Assembly: GCA_003219195.1 (NCBI GenBank)
Contig: QHPX01000146.1
Span: 1-36,925, forward strand
Length of the DNA stretch: 36,925 nt
Reading direction: 5' to 3'
From: Verrucomicrobiota bacterium
GTDB taxonomy: Bacteria > Verrucomicrobiota > Verrucomicrobiia > Chthoniobacterales > UBA10450
The notes under the pieces were generated by a model, which had not been told where the DNA came from, did not search any database, and saw nothing but the letters and a program-made list of their open reading frames with translations. The stretch's first letter is position 1, and the number at the start of each line of letters is the position of its first letter. The position numbers were made by a program, and so were the translations under genes. Shown here one piece after another: positions 25,272 to 33,274 of this stretch.

Positions 25272-25802
25272 TCATTTTTTCTCGTTCCATTTTAGGACGA
25301 CCCCGTGCATGACGCCCCCGATCTCGAGCAGCTTCTCTTTGTGATGCACCATCTCGTCGCGCGTGAAACCGGTGATGGCGTAATCTTTGCGCAGAAAAAT
25401 TGCCTGCTCGGGACAAACTTCCTCGCACATGCCGCAGAAAATGCAGCGGACCATGTCGATGTCGAACTCCTCGGGATATTTCTCAACTTTGGCGAAGCGA
25501 TCGGTTGATGGAATTTCGCCGGCCACGATTTTGATCGCGCGGGGAGGACAAATGAATTCACAGAGCTGACAGGCGACACAGCGCACCCGCCCATCGGTAT
25601 CACGCACAAGCGCAGGCGCGCCGCGGTAATGCTCCGGCATGCTGCTGTCCCATTTTTCTTCGGGATACTGCATCGTTACTTTCGTCCGGCCGAGAATCAT
25701 GTTCTTAAAATGCTTGATCGTGATCGCCATGCCGGCGGCGATAGCTGGCAGATACATTCGCTCGCGCCAGTTAAGCTTTGGACGTGCTACGGTGATGGCC
25801 AT
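25272..25802 (-). CDS. nuoI: NADH-quinone oxidoreductase subunit I (NuoI), two [4Fe-4S] clusters
   Basis: Peripheral-arm ferredoxin-like subunit that carries clusters N6a and N6b; 176 residues. The two Cys motifs are RCVACQLCEFICPPRAI (residues ~74-90) and RCIFCGMCEEVCPEQAI (residues ~119-135), with RGAPALVRD upstream and ITGFTRDEMVHHKEKLLE after. Start is adjacent to the nuoH stop (25803). The frame is intact, unlike the gene before it. Confidence 0.96.
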   Translation of the reverse strand: MAITVARPKLNWRERMYLPAIAAGMAITIKHFKNMILGRTKVTMQYPEEKWDSSMPEHYRGAPALVRDTDGRVRCVACQLCEFICPPRAIKIVAGEIPSTDRFAKVEKYPEEFDIDMVRCIFCGMCEEVCPEQAIFLRKDYAITGFTRDEMVHHKEKLLEIGGVMHGVVLKWNEKK

Positions 25803-26803
25803 TTAAAAACGGAAGTACGCGACGATGATGGCAACGAGGAAAATATTGACGAGCGCAATTTCAAAAAAGAACAGCCAACCAAGCCGCATGAGTTGATCGT
25901 AGCGGAAACGCGGCAGCGTCCAGCGCACCCACATGAAGACGAAAATTAGCGAGGAATTCCGGGAAAATGCCAGCCGCCAAGAAACAATGTTACGATGACC
26001 GCCGAGCCACTGATCATTGCCGCGTATTCGCCAAGAAAAAAGAGCGCAAATTTCATCGACGAATATTCAGTGTGATAACCGCCGGCCAGTTCCTGCTCAG
26101 CTTCGGGCAAATCGAATGGCAGTCGGTTGGTCTCGGCAAAAACCGCAATCGTAAAGACGACAAACGAGATGATCATCGGGATGGCCAGCAGCCATTTCCC
26201 GAGGTTCATCCAATCGCCGATGAAGGGCGCGATCATCCAGCCGTGTTCGATTTGATAGCGAACGACACTCGTTAGGCGCAAATTTCCGACGAGCAGAAAA
26301 ACCGGAATGACCGCGAGTCCGAGGGAAAGCTCGTAGGAAATCATCTGCGAACTGGAGCGCACGCCGCCGAGAAACGGATATTTGGAATTTGAGGCCCAGC
26401 CGGCCAGAACAATGCCGTACACGCCTAACGAGGCGATGGCGAAGACATAGAGTATCCCGACATTGATGTCCGCAATCACCATCGGCACGCCGAGCAAGGT
26501 GCTGCCGAAGGGAACGACCGCGATGGTGATGATCGCTGGTACGAGCGCCAGGCACGGTGCGAGCCAGTAGTAAAAAGTGTTTACGTGGCGCGGACTGAAA
26601 TCTTCTTTCAGCAGCAGTTTGAAAATGTCAGCGATCGGTTGGAAAAGACCTGCCGGTCCGACGCGATTCGGACCAAGCCGGTCCTGCATGAATGCGCTCA
26701 CTCGCCGCTCCGCATAAACGCTGTAGGAAACCATCGGCAGGATCACGACAACAAGCATCCCGACGATTTTGAGCAGCGAAGTAGTAATGAGAAAATAATC
26801 CAT
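25803..26803 (-). pseudogene. nuoH: NADH-quinone oxidoreductase subunit H (NuoH), frameshifted with an internal deletion
   Basis: NuoH (ND1) forms the quinone site at the foot of complex I. The main frame (26803 to 25946) gives 285 good residues: AERRVSAFMQDRLGPNRVGPAGLFQPIADIFKLLLKED, GWASNSKYPFLGGVRSSSQMISYELSLGL and [27 protein letters not shown]. It then reads [11 protein letters not shown] and stops. The canonical C-terminus, [25 protein letters not shown]... to VAYFRF-stop, follows at once in the next frame (to 25803). About 20-30 residues, roughly one membrane helix, that normally lie between WHFPG and the [13 protein letters not shown] block are absent. So a non-multiple-of-three deletion, or a sequence error, interrupts the gene. 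Confidence 0.85.
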
Positions 26804-26812
26804 GTTGATCTT

Positions 26813-28546
26813 TTAGCGCGAACGGCCCGAAGTTTTTTTCGCTTCCGCCTTCTCGATGTCGCTGACCGCGGGATCAACGGGCGGAGAAGGGGACTCGCGC
26901 GCTTGCATAACTTGCACGCCAAGGTCGCCGATTTTGCTCAAAGTTAATCCGGCGAATTGCGGAACGGCTTCACTCATTTGCCGGAAAACATCCTCGATCG
27001 AATAAATTCCATTGCTGCCGGTGAGCGCTTGGAGCAGGTCGCGCAGAATTTCCCAGTCGTCGCGCGCGTTTCCCGGCCCGCGCACTGCGCGATTAAGCCG
27101 CTGTAAACGGCCTTTGCCATTGATCGTCGAACCGCGCTTTTCGGCGAAGCCAAGCGATGGTAGCACGACCGTGGCATGCTCCGTCGCCGTGTTCGCCAAA
27201 ATATCCATTACGATGAATGCACGAAGATTTGATAGCTGCTCGACAGAAATTCCGGTGTCGATTGGATTTTCTCCGAGGGCCATAAGTGCTTTGACGCGGC
27301 CGGATTTCACCGCTTCGGCGATAACCGGCAATTTCGCTCCCGGTTCCGACGTGATCCCGAGCAATCGCGCGCCGTTTGTGTTTGGATTGCGATCTGTGCT
27401 CAACAGGATGTCGTCGCCGGGGCCGGTGCGCGCCACGATGTCGATCAACTGAACATCGAGAGCGCGGGCAAGTTGCGCCATCAGCCACAACTCTTCGTTC
27501 GTCATTCGCCCCGAGGCGACGACGGCGATTTCCCAACCGGAAAACGGTTTCAACTGCAACGCGGCATGTGCAATCGCGGTCGGCCAGTCCACCGCGGCAA
27601 ACTTGTTGCCGAGAAAAATGCGCGGTTCGAGCAATCGTCTTTCGGATTGCAGATAATCGAAATTGAGCCGGCCATAGTCGCACATCCAGCAGGAGTTGAC
27701 CGCATCATTCTCGCGCGGTGTCTGTCGGTAGATCATATCTTCGCGCGTAGCGATGACCGTGTTGCAGCCGGTCGCGCAACTCGTGCAAATGCTTTTCGTT
27801 TCCTTCAAAAACCACACGCGCATCTTGAATCGGAAATCGGATGAAGTCAGCGCGCCCACTGGACAAATGTCTACCGTGTTGAGCGAGTAATTGTTTTCGA
27901 GCCGCTTGCCCGGATGCGCGGTGAGCACGGTATTGCTGCCGCGATCGACAAAGCCAAGCACATCATCCTTTGCGATTTCCTGGCAGAAGCGAATGCAGCG
28001 CGAGCAGAGAATGCAACGCTCGTCGTCGAGCGTGACGCGCGGCCCGAGCTCGACGTTTTTCGGTTTCTTCACCTTGTTTTCGAGGAAACGCGACTCGCTC
28101 GTGCCGTACTCGACGCTGAATTCCTGCAATCGGCATTCGCCGGCTTGATCGCAAATGGGACAATCGAGCGGATGGTTGATGAGCAGGAATTCCATCACGC
28201 CGCGCTGACATTCTTTCACGAGGGGTGAGTTCGTACGCACGCCCATTCCTTCGGCTACGTCTTGCGCGCAGGAAATTTGTGGTCGCGGCATCCAATTGAT
28301 GACCGGTTTGCCGTCGGCGCCGAGTTCCGGTTTGCGATCAGGCCCAAGCTTTGGCAGGCCCATCTCGATCAAACACATCCGGCAATTGCCGGGCGAGCTG
28401 AGCTTTTTGTGATAGCAATATCGCGGCACATAACTACCGGCCTGCTCGCACGCCTCGATCACGCGCGTGCCTTTGGGAAACTGACGCCACACGCCGTCGA
28501 CTTGGACGTTGAACATTTGCGGCGCGTTGGCTGTTTGATTCGACAC
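26813..28546 (-). CDS. nuoG: NADH-quinone oxidoreductase subunit G (NuoG)
   Basis: Iron-sulfur subunit of the peripheral arm; 577 residues, the shorter form. N-terminal [2Fe-2S] domain (YVPRYCYHKKLSSPGNCRMCLIEM), His-cluster motif (LLINHPLDCPICDQAGECRLQEF), [4Fe-4S] motif ERCILCSRCIRFCQEI and VDICPVGALTS, then CTSCATGCNT and a degenerate molybdopterin-oxidoreductase-like half (ALGENPIDTG, VVLPSLGFAEKRGSTINGKGRLQ). The initiator is GTG, set immediately after the sequence AAGATCGAC (28547-28555), so the iterated motif fills the nuoF-nuoG gap. Confidence 0.95.
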   Translation of the reverse strand: MSNQTANAPQMFNVQVDGVWRQFPKGTRVIEACEQAGSYVPRYCYHKKLSSPGNCRMCLIEMGLPKLGPDRKPELGADGKPVINWMPRPQISCAQDVAEGMGVRTNSPLVKECQRGVMEFLLINHPLDCPICDQAGECRLQEFSVEYGTSESRFLENKVKKPKNVELGPRVTLDDERCILCSRCIRFCQEIAKDDVLGFVDRGSNTVLTAHPGKRLENNYSLNTVDICPVGALTSSDFRFKMRVWFLKETKSICTSCATGCNTVIATREDMIYRQTPRENDAVNSCWMCDYGRLNFDYLQSERRLLEPRIFLGNKFAAVDWPTAIAHAALQLKPFSGWEIAVVASGRMTNEELWLMAQLARALDVQLIDIVARTGPGDDILLSTDRNPNTNGARLLGITSEPGAKLPVIAEAVKSGRVKALMALGENPIDTGISVEQLSNLRAFIVMDILANTATEHATVVLPSLGFAEKRGSTINGKGRLQRLNRAVRGPGNARDDWEILRDLLQALTGSNGIYSIEDVFRQMSEAVPQFAGLTLSKIGDLGVQVMQARESPSPPVDPAVSDIEKAEAKKTSGRSR

Positions 28547-28555
28547 GTCGATCTT
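28547..28555 (-). repeat. Iterated motif AAGATCGAC abutting the nuoG start
   Basis: Fills most of the nuoF-nuoG gap: nuoF TAA, CGC, AAGATCGAC, then GTG start of nuoG. Tenth base is G rather than A. Confidence 0.85.
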
Positions 28556-28558
28556 GCG

Positions 28559-30544
28559 TTAAATCGTTCCGGCCGAACCGGCTTTTTCCCAGCCCGGGTC
28601 ATGAGCGAGAGCAGTGGTTGGAATTGTCTCCCGCTCGGTCAATTCTTCCGAAATGTATTCTGGCGGGAGCGGTGGTGGCACTGGCTTCGCGGCGCGTGAT
28701 GCAAATTCATCTGGAAATTTCTCGACAAAACTTTGGGTTGGCCAGGCGCACGCTTCCCCAAAAGCGCAGATGGTTCGACCGGCGATATTGTCGCCGATCG
28801 TTTTCAACGTGCGCGGATCTTCCACTACGCCGCCGCCGTGCAACATCCGCTCCGTGATTTTTTTCATCCAGAGTGCGCCTTCCCGGCACGGCGTGCATTG
28901 GCCGCAGCTCTCGTGCGCATAAAACTCGTTGATATTGTTGAGCGTCCAAACCATGTCGCGCGAATCGTCCAGAACGATTACGCCGCCCGATCCGGCCATC
29001 GAACCGGCGGCGGTGAGTGAATCGAAATCCATCGGAATTTCGTCGATCGACATCTCGCGTTCGATTATCGATCCATCAGATTGCCGATCTTTTATTTTGA
29101 ATCGCTCGTCTGCGCGCAACACTTTCGCCGAGCTCCCGCCCGGAATCACCGCTTTGAGCATGCGCCCCGGCTTTAATCCGCCCGCCATCTCGTAAATCAA
29201 TTGCCCCATCGTCACCGCACCGACTTCAATTTCGAAATAACCGGGGCGCTGTACGTCGCCGCTCACGCAAACGATGCGGGTGCCAGTATTGTTCGGACGG
29301 CCGAGCTGCGCGTATTTCGCGCCGCCCATCGCGATGATGTGCTTCACGTGGCACAGTGTCTCGACGTTGTTCACGATCGTCGGGCACAAGTAGAGCCCGA
29401 GCACCGCTGGGAAATAGGGCGGCTTGATCCGCGGATAAGCACGTTTGCCTTCGAGCGATTCGATTAGGCCGGTTTCCTCGCCGCAGATGTAGGCGCCGGC
29501 CCCGCGATGAATGTAAACTTCGACATCGAACCCTGACCCGAGGGCGTTTTTGCCCAGGAAATTGTGCTTGCGCGCTTCCTCGATTGCGCGCTCCAAGATT
29601 TTCGCTCCTTCCGGGAACTCGCCTCTTATATATATGTACGCCGTCCGCGCGTCGAGGGCGAGGCAGGAAATCAGGATTCCTTCGAGCAGTTGATGTGGAT
29701 CTTCGTGAATGATGTAACGGTCTTTGAACGTGCCCGGCTCCGATTCGTCGGCGTTGCAGATCAAATAGATGGGCTTTTTCTCATCTGGCTTGATGAAGCT
29801 CCACTTCACGCCGCACGGAAATCCGGCGCCGCCGCGACCGCGCAAGCCGGATGTTTTTAGTTCGTTCACAATGTCGACACGCGACATCGTCACGGCTTTT
29901 TTTAGTTGCTCGTAGCCGCCATTATCGATGTAGGTATCGATGTCGATCTTCCAATCGGCGCGGCCGATGTTTTTGAAAACCAAGCGATGCTCGAGCGGAT
30001 GGGGAGATTGCGGATTACGGATTACGGATTGTGGATTTGAGACAAGATCGACAACCGAGTTTGGATCGACATTCTCGTGCAACTTTTCGCCGATCATGCA
30101 AACCGGCGCGGTGCCGCAACTGGCCAGGCATTCGACAAACTCGATGCTGCAATTACCGTCCGGGCTCACGGAAATCGGATTGTGCGTTCCGTGATTATCG
30201 ATCGTTGGTTCGAACCCGATTGCTTCGCGCAAATTTTCCATCAGGCGATAACTTCCTGCCATCGCGCAACTGAGCGTGCGACAAACGCGGACGTGCGTTT
30301 TGCCGGCGCTCTCCTGGCGAAACATCGGATAAAAGGTGACCAGCTCGAGAATATTGATCGGCTGCAAGTCGAGCTTGGCCGCGATCCACTTCACGCCTTC
30401 ATCGCTGATGAATCCAAAATGCTCCTGCCAAAAGTGCAGCAGGGGCAGCGCAGCGCTGCGTTTGTGCTCCGGCGGGTAACGCCCGATCGCCTCATCCATT
30501 TTCCGCTCCAACTCGGCGGGAACGCGTGTGCTCGTCGAGTCCAC
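28559..30544 (-). CDS. nuoE/nuoF: NADH-quinone oxidoreductase NuoE-NuoF, one continuous frame
   Basis: 661 residues. Residues ~1-165 are NuoE (24-kDa): RTLSCAMAGSYRLMENL and ECLASCGTAPVCMIGEKLHENVDP hold the four cysteines of the [2Fe-2S] cluster. Residues ~195-661 are NuoF (51-kDa): LRGRGGAGFPCGVKWSFI (FMN/NADH site), CNADESEPGTFKDRYIIHEDPH, GAGAYICGEETGLIESLEGKRAYPRIKPPYFP, and ESCGQCTPCREGALW with the N3 cluster. The link (about 166-195, NPQSVIRNPQSPHP) is encoded by a heptamer array and has no ATG; a TTG in the L-V-F region could re-initiate. So this is either a fusion protein or two genes whose stop was lost. GTG start at 30544. Iterated motifs at 29941 (KID) and 30054 (VDL) flank the join. 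Confidence 0.9.
   Translation of the reverse strand: MDSTSTRVPAELERKMDEAIGRYPPEHKRSAALPLLHFWQEHFGFISDEGVKWIAAKLDLQPINILELVTFYPMFRQESAGKTHVRVCRTLSCAMAGSYRLMENLREAIGFEPTIDNHGTHNPISVSPDGNCSIEFVECLASCGTAPVCMIGEKLHENVDPNSVVDLVSNPQSVIRNPQSPHPLEHRLVFKNIGRADWKIDIDTYIDNGGYEQLKKAVTMSRVDIVNELKTSGLRGRGGAGFPCGVKWSFIKPDEKKPIYLICNADESEPGTFKDRYIIHEDPHQLLEGILISCLALDARTAYIYIRGEFPEGAKILERAIEEARKHNFLGKNALGSGFDVEVYIHRGAGAYICGEETGLIESLEGKRAYPRIKPPYFPAVLGLYLCPTIVNNVETLCHVKHIIAMGGAKYAQLGRPNNTGTRIVCVSGDVQRPGYFEIEVGAVTMGQLIYEMAGGLKPGRMLKAVIPGGSSAKVLRADERFKIKDRQSDGSIIEREMSIDEIPMDFDSLTAAGSMAGSGGVIVLDDSRDMVWTLNNINEFYAHESCGQCTPCREGALWMKKITERMLHGGGVVEDPRTLKTIGDNIAGRTICAFGEACAWPTQSFVEKFPDEFASRAAKPVPPPLPPEYISEELTERETIPTTALAHDPGWEKAGSAGTI
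30003..30037. repeat. Heptamer tandem repeat (NYGGATT units) joining nuoE and nuoF
   Basis: Five 7-bp units: GGAGATT, GCGGATT, ACGGATT, ACGGATT, GTGGATT. On the minus strand they encode the repetitive link NPQSVIRNPQSP between the two domains. The array sits 16 bp from an iterated motif (30054). Confidence 0.9.
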
Positions 30545-30555
30545 GGAAAAGGAAA

Positions 30556-30858
30556 TCAGTCCGACAGTGTGCTCTGCTTGTCCGTGACCTTATCGTCTTT
30601 AAACACGATCGTCACCGTGTCCTGGCCCTGACGGTAAACGTAAGTCGTCTTTTTCATGATGACGAAATCTTTGTTATCGATGTCCGTGGGCGGGCCAAGA
30701 ATCGATTCCACCTGTTTCTTCGACATTCCTTCCGCCACTGATTCGACATTCGCTTTTGTGATGCGTTTGCCGACACAAGAAATGGTGATTACGAGCACAA
30801 GCACGAGCCCGAGCTTTCTCGCGAGCCGGGTCATTGATTGCAGGATCGACATGTTCAT
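30556..30858 (-). CDS. Small lipoprotein, BamE/SmpA-OmlA-like, inside the nuo operon
   Basis: 100 residues. Signal peptide RLARKLGLVLVLVITISC ends in a lipobox (T-I-S-C), so the mature protein begins with a lipid-modified Cys near residue 28. Then VESVAEGMSKKQVESILGPPTDID, the helix-turn segment typical of SmpA/OmlA domains, and a beta part, TYVYRQGQDTVTIVFKDDKVTDK. The ATG at 30858 overlaps the nuoD TGA (ATGA, 30855-30858), so it is co-translated with nuoD. BamE helps assemble outer-membrane proteins; many unrelated small lipoproteins share this fold, so the role here is unknown. Its place between nuoD and nuoE is odd. Confidence 0.8.
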   Translation of the reverse strand: MNMSILQSMTRLARKLGLVLVLVITISCVGKRITKANVESVAEGMSKKQVESILGPPTDIDNKDFVIMKKTTYVYRQGQDTVTIVFKDDKVTDKQSTLSD

Positions 30859-32111
30859 CTGTCGCATTCGCCCATGACAAAGTCCAGACTGCCGAGCACA
30901 GCCGGCACGTCGCTCACCATGCAACCCGGCAAAAGCTCCGGCAGAATGCTAAGATTGACAAACGAAGGCGCGCGGATTTTCAGCCGGTGTGGTACGCCGC
31001 CGCCTTTGCTGTTGATGTAAAAACCAAGCTCGCCCTTTGGATTTTCCGCCGCGAAATAAACTTCGCCCGGCGGTGCGTCGAGTCCTTCCGTCACGACGAT
31101 GAAATGATGAATCAGTTCTTCCATTTTGGTCATGATGCGCGATTTCGGCGGCGTCATGTTTTTCCAATCGACGACATTAATCGGGCCGCTCGGCAATTTG
31201 TCGATCACCTGGCGCAAAATGCGCACGCTCTGTCGCATCTCTTCGATGCGGACGAGATAACGATCGTAGCAATCGCCGGCGCTGCCGATGACCACGTCGA
31301 AATCGTAATTGTCGTAGTCTAGGTATGGGTTTTTGCGTCGCAAATCATGCTCGATGCCGCTCCCGCGCAGATTCGGGCCGGATAACGCGTAAGCAATCGC
31401 GCGATCTTTCGGAATGACGCCGATGTCGCGCGTTCGATCCACAAAAATTCGATTGCGCGTGAGCAGCTTGTCGATCTCATCGAGTTGCGGAATGAAACCG
31501 TCGAGAAATTTCTCGAGTTGGGGAATGAAATTTTCCGGCAGATCGCGGATCTGCCCGCCGACCCGCGTGTAGGAAGTGGTGAAGCGCGCGCCGGTCAGTA
31601 GTTCAAAGAGGTCGTAAAGCTTCTCGCGCTCGGTGAATGTGTAAAGAAAGGCGGTCATCGCACCAAGATCGAGCGCCATCGCGCCGAGTCCGAGCAAATG
31701 CGACGAGATGCGTGATGTCTCGCAGCAAATGGTGCGAATCGCCTGGCCGCGCGGCGGAATCTCCCAGCCCATTAATTTCTCCACCGCGAGCGCGTAAGCG
31801 ACGTTGTTCGAGAGCGGCGCGAGATAATCGAGCCGGTCGGTGTACGGAACGAATTGGTTGTACTGCATGTTCTCGGCGATTTTTTCATCACCGCGATGGA
31901 GGAAACCGATGTCCGGCGCTGCTTTGGTAATGATCTCACCGTCGAGCTCGAGCACGAGTCGCAAAACACCGTGCGTCGCCGGATGCGACGGCCCCATGTT
32001 CAGCACCATCTTCTCGCCAATATCGTCGTCCGCGTGACGCAACTTTGCGTCCGCGGCAACCACTCGCGTCACCGGATCAGGCGATTCAATCTCGCGGGTG
32101 GTGAAAGGCAT
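30855..32111 (-). CDS. nuoD: NADH-quinone oxidoreductase subunit D (NuoD)
   Basis: 49-kDa subunit that lines the quinone cavity with NuoB; 418 residues. MVLNMGPSHPATHGVLRLVLELDGE (quinone-site His), DIGFLHRGDEKIAENMQYNQFVPYTDRLDYLAPLSNN, FTTSYTRVGGQIRDLP, YALSGPNLRGSGIEHDLRRKNPYLDYDNYDFDV, and the closing APSFVNLSILPELLPGCMVSDVPAVLGSLDFVMGECDR. It is not fused to NuoC and has no nuoA, nuoB or nuoC in front. The upstream 233 bp are filled largely by a REPIN cluster, so the promoter must lie in or next to it. No exact iterated motif occurs from 30064 to 33616. Confidence 0.95.
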   Translation of the reverse strand: MPFTTREIESPDPVTRVVAADAKLRHADDDIGEKMVLNMGPSHPATHGVLRLVLELDGEIITKAAPDIGFLHRGDEKIAENMQYNQFVPYTDRLDYLAPLSNNVAYALAVEKLMGWEIPPRGQAIRTICCETSRISSHLLGLGAMALDLGAMTAFLYTFTEREKLYDLFELLTGARFTTSYTRVGGQIRDLPENFIPQLEKFLDGFIPQLDEIDKLLTRNRIFVDRTRDIGVIPKDRAIAYALSGPNLRGSGIEHDLRRKNPYLDYDNYDFDVVIGSAGDCYDRYLVRIEEMRQSVRILRQVIDKLPSGPINVVDWKNMTPPKSRIMTKMEELIHHFIVVTEGLDAPPGEVYFAAENPKGELGFYINSKGGGVPHRLKIRAPSFVNLSILPELLPGCMVSDVPAVLGSLDFVMGECDR

Positions 32112-32169
32112 AAGATCGGGAAGTGGAATTACGCTCGCGAGTCAACCACACTGCGCAAGTGCAAATTGG

Positions 32170-32298
32170 GTAGCGCACGCGACTCGCGTGCTGGTTTTGG
32201 CATCCCGCCAAAACGAACGTTTCGCAACCGTTCGCTACTCCTCAAAGTTCGCGACGGCGAGGACGCCGTCGCGAGCACGCGAGAAGCGTGCGCTACCC
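32170..32298. repeat. REPIN-like cluster of four stem-loops between nuoD and fabD
   Basis: Outer arms GGGTAGCGCACGCGAC and GCGTGCGCTACCC are inverted. Inside are four hairpins in a row: GCACGCG-ACT-CGCGTGC (32175-32191), GTTTTGGC-ATCCC-GCCAAAAC (32194-32214), GCGACGGCG-AGGA-CGCCGTCGC (32251-32272) and GCACGC-GAGAA-GCGTGC (32275-32291). The ends carry GTAG/CTAC, so it belongs with the REP-like elements but is a separate sequence family. Confidence 0.85.
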
Positions 32299-32344
32299 AG
32301 AATCCACTCGCCGCGTGCAACGAAGCGAGTTAACTACAACGGCC

Positions 32345-33274
32345 ATGAAAAAAATCGGGCTACTTTTTGCCGGGCAAGGTTCACAAGTCGTTGGGATGGG
32401 GCGCGATCTTGCGCAAAGATTTCCCGTCGCGGCGGATTTATTTCGGCAAGCCGATGAGATTCTCGGTCGAAGGCTGAGCGAAATTGCGTGGAATGGCCCG
32501 ATCGAAGAATTGACCAAGACATCGAATTGTCAGCCGGCGCTATATGTTCACGAGCTCGCGTGTCTGGCGGTGTTGCGCGAACTCGCCGGTGATTTTCCGA
32601 TTGGGGGCGCGGCTGGTCTGTCGTTAGGCGAAATGACGGCGCACGCGGCGGCCGGAACGTTTGATTTCGCGACCGGTCTGAAGCTCGTTCAAAAGCGCGG
32701 CGAGTTAATGGACGAAGCATGTGCTGCGACCAAGGGTGCAATGGCAGCGATGATCGGCGCCGAGGAAAATATAGTGCGCCAGCTGGCGGCGGATGAAGAT
32801 GTCGATGTTGCGAACATCAATGCACCCGGGCAGATTGTAATTTCTGGCGAACTGGCAAATGTGGAAGCCAGCGTGGGGGTGGCCAAGGAATACGGTATTC
32901 GCCGCGCGGCCATGTTGAACGTTGCTGGCGCGTATCACTCGCGCTTGATGCAAACCGCGTATGAAAAACTTGGTGTTGCCCTGCGCCACGTACCGGTGCA
33001 ACCACCGCGCTTCCCGGTAATCAGCAATGTGACCGGCGAAGAAGTGAAGACGCCGGTCGAAATACGGCGCACATTGCAGGATCAAGTCACGAGTACCGTG
33101 CGCTGGGTCGATTGCATGGAACGACTTGTCGCTCTTGGCTGCAATTTGTTCGTCGAGCTCGGACCGGGCGGCGTACTCGCCGGTTTACTGAAACGGACGT
33201 GCAAAGATGCCGATGTGGTTTCGGAGAACGACGCGGAATCGGTGCGCAAATGCGCGGGGCGCATTGGTGGGTAG
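32345..33274 (+). CDS. fabD: Malonyl-CoA-ACP transacylase FabD
   Basis: Loads malonate from CoA to acyl carrier protein for fatty-acid synthesis; 309 residues. Motifs: LFAGQGSQVVGMGRDL, the nucleophile elbow GLSLGEMTAHAAAG (usually GHSLGE, so His to Leu at the variable elbow position), QKRGELMDEA (Arg), NAPGQIVISGE, AGAYHSRLM (catalytic His) and FVELGPGGVLAGL. Start ATG 32345 fits the family; the frame is open back to 32288. The TAG stop (33272-33274) is inside the GTAG of the following REPIN. No other fab genes are in the window. Confidence 0.95.
   Translation: MKKIGLLFAGQGSQVVGMGRDLAQRFPVAADLFRQADEILGRRLSEIAWNGPIEELTKTSNCQPALYVHELACLAVLRELAGDFPIGGAAGLSLGEMTAHAAAGTFDFATGLKLVQKRGELMDEACAATKGAMAAMIGAEENIVRQLAADEDVDVANINAPGQIVISGELANVEASVGVAKEYGIRRAAMLNVAGAYHSRLMQTAYEKLGVALRHVPVQPPRFPVISNVTGEEVKTPVEIRRTLQDQVTSTVRWVDCMERLVALGCNLFVELGPGGVLAGLLKRTCKDADVVSENDAESVRKCAGRIGG

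Noticed and set aside
4198-30037. Heptamer arrays as CRISPR remnants
   Set aside because: Units are 7 bp, tandem with no spacers, and no cas gene is present.
32621-32640. FabD active-site loss (GLSLGE instead of GHSLGE)
   Set aside because: The nucleophilic Ser, Glu-adjacent glycine, Arg, and catalytic His are all present; the replaced residue is the variable position of GxSxG.
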